Assembly: GCA_039180865.1 (NCBI GenBank)
Contig: JBCDCZ010000247.1
Coordinates: 1-6,754 of the forward strand
Direction of reading: 5' to 3'
Source: JBCDCU01 sp039180865
Lineage (GTDB): Bacteria > Pseudomonadota > Alphaproteobacteria > Rhizobiales > JACESI01
DNA: 6,754 bases
The notes below the pieces were generated by a model. The model was not told where the DNA came from. It saw only the letters and a list, made by a program, of their open reading frames with translations, and made no database searches. The position numbers were made by a program, and so were the translations under genes. Shown here piece by piece: positions 1-4,832 of this stretch (the first letter of the stretch is position 1; every line of letters starts with the position of its first letter).

Positions 1-1
1 C

Positions 2-292
2 GCTGAGATTGCAAACGCCGAGCTCGGCAACGCGGCTGTCGACAATTACAATGGCGCCCTGATGCGCCATATGCGCAAGGCGCGCAAATTTGACACGAAT
101 GCCCGCCGTAGTTCGAAGATCTCGATCACAATTGACTCAAATGGACATGTGATCGAGGTCCGCGTGCTGCGAGCTTCAGGAGACAAGACCTGGGACCGGC
201 GCGTGGTCAAAGAACTCAAACGGATCGCGCCGTATCCAGCGCCGCCCTCGGGTGAGACGCATTCCTGGTCGTTTGATGCGGTCCCGAAATAG
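2..292 (+). CDS. TonB family protein, C-terminal domain (5' end outside window)
   Basis: TonB couples the inner-membrane proton motive force, through ExbB/ExbD, to outer-membrane receptors. The reading frame is open from base 2, so the gene begins before the window; an in-frame ATG at 62 is internal and would remove the first part of the domain. The visible 96 residues fit the TonB C-terminal fold: a helix-forming NAAVDNY stretch, the basic MRHMRKARK segment, a SKISITIDSNGHV strand, an RVLRASGD turn, a helix with VVKELKRIAPYPAPP, and a final WSF strand. This is the part that contacts the TonB box of receptors. The proline-rich spacer and N-terminal anchor are not visible. Its stop lies 11 nt from the stop of the convergent PepSY gene. 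A TonB-dependent receptor near the right edge is a natural partner, and exbB/exbD may lie just upstream (inference). Confidence 0.85.
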   Translation, partial: AEIANAELGNAAVDNYNGALMRHMRKARKFDTNARRSSKISITIDSNGHVIEVRVLRASGDKTWDRRVVKELKRIAPYPAPPSGETHSWSFDAVPK

Positions 293-303
293 GGGCATAG
301 GGA

Positions 304-945
304 TTAAGGAACGAAGAAGACGAAGAGGGCGACAAATAGGACCATCGTTGCGCCCATAATCCGCATCGCATTGCCCAATCGAAAGCGCAGCGAAAAGAAC
401 AGGATCAGTCCGATGACTGACATGATCAGGATCAGAATGGCGGTAATGTCGATCATGAATTTCCAGACTTTGCCAGCATCTTTCCCGCGGTGAAGATCGT
501 GGATGATAGAGGTCAAATTGGCCTTAGACGTTTCAACCTCAGCCTCGGCAAGTTCGAAATCGATGAAGATGTCGGTGCCTCCTTTAACGCCAGCAAATCT
601 GAGCATCGCATCGCTGTCTGAAATACTTGCGTCCTTCAGTTGACCTTGGACGCGGGTTGCATCGCGAACCAGTTCTTCGAACGCCCGCTCTGGCGTTTCA
701 CTTGATCGCGCGGATTGCAAAGCATCAAAATCCAATGCGACAATGATTGGCTCAGCATCCTGACGGTCGGCACCAAACCAGCCTGGGTGATTCAGCAACA
801 GGCCAGAGGCTGCAAAGAACATGAGCAACAAAAAGGCGGCCGCAGACAAATAGCCGTGTAACATCCGGCACGTACGATAGAACGCACCTTTGTTGAACCT
901 CTTCTTCGTCGGCTTTTTGTTCGCCGATTGACGGGGAGAAGTCAT
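304..945 (-). CDS. PepSY-associated transmembrane protein, putative periplasm-facing redox membrane protein
   Basis: A 213-residue inner-membrane protein. Residues 1-20 are rich in Lys/Arg, so the N-terminus is probably cytoplasmic. Predicted membrane helices lie at about 31-51, 163-184 and 194-211, with a periplasmic region of about 110 residues between the first two. The LHGYLS start of helix 1 and the LLLNH at its end match PepSY-associated TM proteins. Histidines 30, 53, 149 and 152 sit at helix ends, where they could ligate haem. Larger family members such as FoxB and FpvG act in periplasmic ferrisiderophore reduction; this one is much shorter, so that role is only inferred. The ATG lies 8 nt after the ApbE-DUF2271 stop with no clear Shine-Dalgarno sequence, suggesting co-transcription and perhaps translational coupling. 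It could instead be a structural or sensory membrane partner of the upstream gene product. Confidence 0.8.
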   Translation of the reverse strand: MTSPRQSANKKPTKKRFNKGAFYRTCRMLHGYLSAAAFLLLMFFAASGLLLNHPGWFGADRQDAEPIIVALDFDALQSARSSETPERAFEELVRDATRVQGQLKDASISDSDAMLRFAGVKGGTDIFIDFELAEAEVETSKANLTSIIHDLHRGKDAGKVWKFMIDITAILILIMSVIGLILFFSLRFRLGNAMRIMGATMVLFVALFVFFVP

Positions 946-953
946 GCCGTCAG

Positions 954-2417
954 CTATGGCGCAGCTCCAAATGATATCGAGATGTCACCTAGTTCATCGC
1001 CGGCTTGTCGTTCAATGGCAAAAGGGTCCGAGCCGAGGGTGATCTCGAAACTCTCATGTTGATGATCCCCGTGCTCCCGGGCCGCTTCGACATGCAATAC
1101 ATAGTCTCCAGCTGGGGCTGGGGTTCCATCATGATCCAGGCCATCCCATTCGATCAAATATTGTCCAGGCTTTCGCGTCGGCTCAGACAATGCATCCGGT
1201 AGGCTGCCGGCCTTTCGACCAAACCGCCGATGCCAATAATAGTTCTCTTCCATCCAACGCTCCTCCGGACCGGCGAGCAGAAGGATCCGAACCAGTTTGC
1301 GGTTTGAGTCGGCCACCCATGCGGCGATGTAAGGGCGCTCATAATTGGAGACGTCCAGTTCTGGTATGACGAAATCGACAGAGAACGCATACCCGCGCGG
1401 CCAGGTTTCGTTTGTCTGTGCTGCGCTAGCGCCATTTTCGAACGCGGTCCAGCCACTGGTCGGGTAGGCTCTGCCGTCATCTGCGACGATGCGAGCTTCA
1501 ACCCCGTCTCTGGTTTCGATCAACGATAAGCCATCGTTCAGCGGCATGACGAGGAGCGCGGTGGCCAAGGCGTCCGCTGTCACAGCGTCACCCGCGATGA
1601 CGCTGGCCTGAGAAACCCCTTGGACGTGCCAACCGCTTTTCGGGGAGATGATGTGCGAGTAGGTTTTACCATCGATTTCTCTGTCCCTAGGACCACGTCC
1701 ACTCGTCGCAAGTGCGCCATCGCCAAGCTCGATCTCTACGCCTACACCGCTTTCCGACCGCGCGGGTTTGATCGCTGCGACCCATTGGGACTCATCGGGG
1801 CTCTGACCCCAGGTCTTAATGTCACCGCCAATATTAATAAGCAGGCCGTCCAGGTCTGGACTGGTTGTGCGTGCGGCAGCCAGCGCTCGATCGATGATGT
1901 AGCCTTTCGCGAGCGCATTGAGCTGAAACGTTACGACATCAGGGCGCTCTAATGACAACGTGTTCTGATCCAAGTTGAGCTTCGCGCGGCGGATTTCGCC
2001 GGCCACCAGGCGGAGTGCTGCTCGTGATGGAGCTTCACCTGCTTCCTCGCCAGCTTGCCAGGCTTTAAGCAAAGCTCCGATCCGACAGCTGAGTGCATTT
2101 TTGGTCTCATCGCGAATGGCCTCACAGGCCTGCAAAACCTCAAACAGATCGCTTGAAATGCGGGCTGAATTTGCCGTGTTGAGGGCCGATACTTCGCTGT
2201 CCGGGTCGTACGTGCTCAAGATCAGATTGAGACGCTCGATCTCTGACAATACGGCGGTTTCGACTTTGTCGGCAGTGGTGTCGCTGTCTGTGACAATGAT
2301 AAGCTTGAGGTTGGTCCCGAGGATGAAGTCATGCGTTCGCGTGAACGTATCAGCCATGGCATTCGAAACGATGAGGCCGAAACTGAGAATCGCAAGGCAG
2401 GTAAATGTGCGCAGCAT
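954..2417 (-). CDS. FAD:protein FMN transferase (ApbE domain) fused to a C-terminal DUF2271 domain
   Basis: A 487-residue exported protein. The chosen ATG (2415-2417) gives a clean signal peptide (residues 1-22, ending NAMA) and has a GGGA 9 nt upstream; a longer frame to 2591 would run across the regulatory region and into the divergent gene, so it is rejected. Residues about 27-325 are ApbE: LGT at 33-35, STYDPDSEVSALN at 68-80, NALAKGYIID at 167-176, NIGGDI at 195-200, ATSG at 237-240, HIISPKSG at 255-262, and TADALATAL at 280-288, which carries the usual metal-binding Asp and Thr (282, 286). The family moves FMN from FAD onto Thr/Ser of extracytosolic proteins. Residues about 340-487 match DUF2271, a predicted periplasmic beta-sandwich; its WDGLDHDGTPAPAGDY stretch resembles FlgD-type Ig folds. 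DUF2271 is usually a separate small secreted protein, so the fusion is notable. It is the first gene of the operon with the PepSY protein. Confidence 0.88.
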   Translation of the reverse strand: MLRTFTCLAILSFGLIVSNAMADTFTRTHDFILGTNLKLIIVTDSDTTADKVETAVLSEIERLNLILSTYDPDSEVSALNTANSARISSDLFEVLQACEAIRDETKNALSCRIGALLKAWQAGEEAGEAPSRAALRLVAGEIRRAKLNLDQNTLSLERPDVVTFQLNALAKGYIIDRALAAARTTSPDLDGLLINIGGDIKTWGQSPDESQWVAAIKPARSESGVGVEIELGDGALATSGRGPRDREIDGKTYSHIISPKSGWHVQGVSQASVIAGDAVTADALATALLVMPLNDGLSLIETRDGVEARIVADDGRAYPTSGWTAFENGASAAQTNETWPRGYAFSVDFVIPELDVSNYERPYIAAWVADSNRKLVRILLLAGPEERWMEENYYWHRRFGRKAGSLPDALSEPTRKPGQYLIEWDGLDHDGTPAPAGDYVLHVEAAREHGDHQHESFEITLGSDPFAIERQAGDELGDISISFGAAP

Positions 2418-2445
2418 TGTGAAACGTCCCGTTAACAGTTTTCTT

Positions 2446-2474
2446 TTTGCAAATGATTTGCATTCTCGTATAAT
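2446..2474 (+). promoter_or_regulatory. Sigma70-type promoter for the DUF4198/EF-hand operon
   Basis: A perfect TATAAT at 2469-2474 is preceded at 17 nt by TTTGCA (2446-2451), a 4-of-6 match to the -35 consensus. Transcription would start near 2481, giving a leader of about 37 nt. The Fur-type palindrome covers the -35 element and part of the spacer, as expected for repression by occlusion. No equally convincing promoter was found for the minus-strand operon. Confidence 0.6.
2448..2462. promoter_or_regulatory. Fur-type operator between divergent operons
   Basis: TGCAAATGATTTGCA is a perfect inverted repeat of 7 bases around one central base, the 7-1-7 layout of Fur boxes (classical half-site TGATAAT). 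It overlaps the -35 region of the plus-strand promoter and lies 30 nt before the minus-strand ApbE start codon, so one bound repressor could shut both operons when iron is plentiful. A related box precedes the receptor gene. The palindrome is seen directly; Fur, rather than another Fur-family regulator, is inferred from the iron-uptake context. Confidence 0.75.
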
Positions 2475-2503
2475 CAATGGCAGAGCTTGGCTACACATTT
2501 TTT

Positions 2504-2508
2504 GGAGA
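2504..2508 (+). promoter_or_regulatory. Ribosome binding site for the DUF4198 gene
   Basis: GGAGA lies 9 nt before the ATG at 2518. It fixes that start, although the same frame is open far upstream, antisense to the ApbE gene. Confidence 0.7.
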
Positions 2509-2517
2509 AATGCAGAA

Positions 2518-3312
2518 ATGAAGCTCATTCGCTCAACGCCGCTCGCGGGTATAGCAGCCCTAATCTCGGTAGGGACGGCGGCAGCGCACACATCTTACAT
2601 GATGCCGAGCGTGTTCAATACGTCCGAAGGCGATTTCGTGACGGTGCAATGCTCGTTTACAGAAGATTTTCCGACGCCAGAGATTGCCGTGAAATCGGAT
2701 GACTATCATGTCGTTCTGCCGGACGGATCGCGCGCGGCGTTTGACACGCAGACCGACCTTCGACAACTCGTTGTCTTGGAGAACGGTCTTGAATCCGATG
2801 GGACGTATCGCCTGACCACAGGTGTTCGACATGGACGCAAAGGCAGACGTGCCTTGGTCGATGGTGAGTGGGTGCCTGTCTTTGGTTCTGACGCGGAAGT
2901 GCCAGAAGAGGCCACAGCGGTAAAAACGGCGCAGACTGAAACAGTGGCCGATGTCTATGTCTCGAAAGGCGCGCCGACCTGGGATGCGATCTCGCCGATT
3001 GGCCGGCTCGCATTTACTCCCAAAACACATCCGAATGAGATATTCTCGGGTGAAGCCTTTGACGTCTCAGTGTCTTTTGATGGCGCTCCTTTGGCAGGAC
3101 ACAAAATGTCGGTCTACCGGTCCGGTGGACATTATGAGGAGCCTCAATTCGGCATTGAGCAAATGACCGATGATGAAGGTGAGATCAGCCTCACGATTGA
3201 TGAACCCGGTGTCTACATGCTCATGACCCGGCACCGTGCTGACGCACCTGAGGGCGCAGAGACGGATGAGCGCGGCTACACAACCTCGCTCACGTTCGAA
3301 GTGATGAAATAG
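2518..3312 (+). CDS. DUF4198 domain periplasmic protein (putative metal-binding)
   Basis: A 264-residue exported protein. The start is set by the GGAGA site and by the signal peptide it exposes (residues 1-23, ending TAAA). Cleavage there leaves histidine 24 as the mature N-terminus, in the context HTSYMMP, a hallmark of DUF4198 and related proteins, where the terminal amino group and histidine side chain can bind a metal. Two beta-rich domains follow: about 24-125, with a GDFVTVQCSFTEDFP strand region and VVLPDGSR, and about 150-264, which carries GEAFDVSVSFDGAPLAGHKMSVY, the DDEGEISLTI stretch and the final EPGVYMLMTRHR strand typical of this family. Some DUF4198 proteins accompany nickel or other metal transport; this neighbourhood points to iron. 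It is the first gene of an operon with the EF-hand gene, 33 nt downstream, and is divergent from ApbE-DUF2271. The exact ligand is unknown. Confidence 0.85.
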   Translation: MKLIRSTPLAGIAALISVGTAAAHTSYMMPSVFNTSEGDFVTVQCSFTEDFPTPEIAVKSDDYHVVLPDGSRAAFDTQTDLRQLVVLENGLESDGTYRLTTGVRHGRKGRRALVDGEWVPVFGSDAEVPEEATAVKTAQTETVADVYVSKGAPTWDAISPIGRLAFTPKTHPNEIFSGEAFDVSVSFDGAPLAGHKMSVYRSGGHYEEPQFGIEQMTDDEGEISLTIDEPGVYMLMTRHRADAPEGAETDERGYTTSLTFEVMK

Positions 3313-3330
3313 ACTATCAAATTGAAGAAT

Positions 3331-3336
3331 GAGGGA
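3331..3336 (+). promoter_or_regulatory. Ribosome binding site for the EF-hand gene
   Basis: GAGGGA lies 9 nt before the ATG at 3346. It favours that start over an upstream in-frame TTG at 3322, which has no comparable site and would add eight residues before the signal peptide. Confidence 0.7.
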
Positions 3337-3345
3337 ATTTCAAAA

Positions 3346-3918
3346 ATGAAAATGAGAATGACAGCAAGCGCTGCTCTGGCCGTCGCCTTGGCTGCGGAGC
3401 TTTACGCAACGGCGGAGGCGCCGAAAGCTGAAATGGTCGCAGAAGTCACCGATCTAGATCATATCGATACAACGGCCTTCAAGGAGGCGACGAACGCAGC
3501 GGCAGATAATGCCGAGGCACCGCAAAATCAGCAGCGTGCACAACGCCGCAATACTGGCGGTCACAGCAAAGGCGGCTTTATGGATAGATACGATACCAAC
3601 GCTGACGGTAAGGTCGAAATGGCGGAATTTGTGGCTGAACGAGATGAAGGTTACGCACGCCGTGATTTCAATGGCGACGGTATCGTGCACCAGGAAGAAT
3701 ACGTATCCGAGTATGAGGTGCGCCTGGAACAACAGCTTGAAGAACGCCGCGAGCGTTCAATCGAGGCCGCCAATTTTCGTTTCACCGTGATGGATACAGA
3801 TGATGACGAAGCCATGTCGCTTGATGAGTTTCACGCCTCGAGCAAAATGATGTTCACGCGGCTTGATTCAAATGAAGACGGAGTGGTGGATGAGGAAGAC
3901 TCCGCTGAGCGCTTCTAA
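3346..3918 (+). CDS. Secreted EF-hand calcium-binding protein with four loops
   Basis: A 190-residue acidic protein with a probable signal peptide (about residues 1-24, basic then alanine-rich). After a low-complexity region (about 25-75, rich in Ala, Glu, Gln and Arg) come four EF-hand-like 12-residue loops: 83-94 (DTNADGKVEMAE, canonical), 107-118 (DFNGDGIVHQEE, canonical), 150-161 (DTDDDEAMSLDE, Glu instead of the usual Gly at position 6) and 174-185 (DSNEDGVVDEED, Asp at position 12). The loops fall in two pairs joined by a charged helix at about 122-140 (LEQQLEERRERSIE). It probably binds calcium in the periplasm or outside the cell. It lies 33 nt after the DUF4198 stop, so it is very likely in the same operon and under the same iron-responsive promoter. 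Its partner is unknown; similar small EF-hand proteins are common in alphaproteobacteria and most lack a defined function. Confidence 0.85.
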   Translation: MKMRMTASAALAVALAAELYATAEAPKAEMVAEVTDLDHIDTTAFKEATNAAADNAEAPQNQQRAQRRNTGGHSKGGFMDRYDTNADGKVEMAEFVAERDEGYARRDFNGDGIVHQEEYVSEYEVRLEQQLEERRERSIEAANFRFTVMDTDDDEAMSLDEFHASSKMMFTRLDSNEDGVVDEEDSAERF

Positions 3919-3958
3919 ACACGCCGTGTCGAGATTGCTCCGCGCGCTCTATATTGCA

Positions 3959-3990
3959 CCGATCTCCGTGTCGGAAATCGGTATTATTGT
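3959..3990 (+). terminator. Probable rho-independent terminator after the EF-hand gene
   Basis: The arms CCGATCTCCG (3959-3968) and CGGAAATCGG (3972-3981) pair over 10 positions with one C/A mismatch around a TGT loop, followed by TATTATTGT. The stem is strong, but the tail is only moderately T-rich. It lies 41 nt after the EF-hand stop and would end the DUF4198/EF-hand transcript. The rest of the 3919-4085 gap shows no other convincing signal. Confidence 0.5.
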
Positions 3991-4085
3991 AGGCGAAGAA
4001 GTCGCTTGCCAGTCTGTTGCAGGCATCACCTCGCCGACATCCAACGCGCCGATGCAGCCGTAAAAGCGATAGGATAAGAGAGAAT

Positions 4086-4655
4086 ATGCGCGCCTTTATT
4101 GCAGCATTGATTTCAGTCAGTTTGTTAGGAGGTCCAGTTATCTCAGAGACCGATTCGTGCAATCTTCTCCTGGAGCATTTTGAAGGTGAAACCGAAAATC
4201 CGTGGCGAACCGTGAATGATGGCGTGATGGGCGGGCGCTCGGACGGTGGATCAGTTCTTGAAAATGGCACGCTCACGTTTTCAGGCAACACCAATACGAA
4301 TGGCGGTGGGTTTAGCTCTCTGCGCATGCGTTTGGCACCCGGCGCGATGGCAGGCGCAAACCGGCTAAAGGTCTATATGAAGCGCGACGCTCGGACTTAT
4401 TCCATGACGATGCGCACCAATGTCACGTCCTACGGGCGGCGCATCGCCTTTCGCGCGCCGATCACCGGCGCGAATGACAGCGAGTGGAGTCACGGTGAGC
4501 TTGCCTTCGATACCCTGAAAGCCTCGATTTGGGGACGACCCATCCCAGATGCCGTTTTCGATCCCAGCGAGGTCGTTGAGATTGGGTTGATTATCTATGA
4601 CGGCAAAGACGGCCCATTCGAAATGCAATTGAAGCGAATAGAGACGTGTGGCTGA
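4086..4655 (+). CDS. Secreted CIA30-domain protein
   Basis: A 189-residue protein. The start at 4086 is chosen because it yields a signal peptide (residues 1-20, hydrophobic 4-17), with purine-rich AGGATAAGAGAGA upstream; the frame extends back to an ATG at 4017, but that would place a basic, low-quality segment before the signal. Residues about 28-185 match the CIA30 family (complex I intermediate-associated protein 30), a beta-jelly-roll related to carbohydrate-binding modules: W40, the signature NDGVMGGRSDGG (44-55), FSGNTNTNGGGFSSLRM (65-81), a mid-domain YSMTMRTNV strand, and the closing VEIGLIIYDGKDGPFEMQLKRIE. Cysteines 25 and 188 bracket the domain and could form a disulphide. The eukaryotic relative helps assemble respiratory complex I, but bacterial secreted forms have no settled role. 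It stands between the EF-hand terminator and the receptor promoter region, so it may be its own transcription unit. Confidence 0.85.
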   Translation: MRAFIAALISVSLLGGPVISETDSCNLLLEHFEGETENPWRTVNDGVMGGRSDGGSVLENGTLTFSGNTNTNGGGFSSLRMRLAPGAMAGANRLKVYMKRDARTYSMTMRTNVTSYGRRIAFRAPITGANDSEWSHGELAFDTLKASIWGRPIPDAVFDPSEVVEIGLIIYDGKDGPFEMQLKRIETCG

Positions 4656-4663
4656 TCTAATCG

Positions 4664-4702
4664 ACGTTCGTTTTGTGAGCCGGTTTTGATTTCCCCGAAC
4701 GT
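4664..4702. repeat. Inverted repeat downstream of the CIA30 gene
   Basis: ACGTTCG (4664-4670) and CGAACGT (4696-4702) are perfect 7-base complements separated by 25 T-rich bases, 8 nt after the CIA30 stop. It could form a long-loop hairpin that helps end transcription or protect the 3' end, but no T-run follows, so it is not called a terminator. Apart from this and the Fur-like box, the 4656-4832 gap shows nothing clear. Confidence 0.35.
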
Positions 4703-4775
4703 TTGGTGTGAAGAGCGGGTGTGGCATTTGAGACACTGTTGAAGGTGTAAACTGATTTACGCTGATATACGGTAT

Positions 4776-4790
4776 TGCAACTCATTCGCA
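4776..4790. promoter_or_regulatory. Fur-like operator upstream of the siderophore receptor gene
   Basis: TGCAACTCATTCGCA keeps the 7-1-7 layout, with 5 of 7 symmetric pairs intact, and matches the divergent-region box at 12 of 15 positions. It ends 42 nt before the receptor ATG, where a repressor would block transcription. A TATTAG at 4794-4799 might be a -10 element, but no well-spaced -35 accompanies it. Iron-dependent repression of the receptor is inferred. Confidence 0.6.
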
Positions 4791-4832
4791 AAATATTAGT
4801 TGCGGCTCATCAAGCCAGAAAATGAGCCCAAA

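Noticed and set aside
347..588. MGAT (residues 197-200 of the PepSY protein) as a flavinylation site
   Set aside because: It lacks the upstream Asp/Ser and Ser/Thr of the acceptor motif and lies at the predicted cytoplasmic side of helix 3, away from periplasmic ApbE.
1975..2517. Upstream extension of the DUF4198 frame by 181 residues
   Set aside because: It lies antisense to the ApbE domain, has no recognisable domain, and would bury the signal peptide.
2510..2521. Three-codon mini-frame (ATG CAG AAA TGA) overlapping the DUF4198 start
   Set aside because: It is only 1 nt from the GGAGA site, too close for initiation; the spacing fits the ATG at 2518.
2418..2591. Upstream extension of the ApbE-DUF2271 frame by 58 residues
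   Set aside because: It crosses the promoter and Fur-type palindrome and overlaps the divergent DUF4198 gene; the ATG at 2417 has a signal peptide directly after it.
3863..4063. Open frame across the end of the EF-hand gene and the following gap
   Set aside because: It overlaps the EF-hand gene in another frame, has no ribosome site or recognisable domain, and runs through the terminator-like hairpin.
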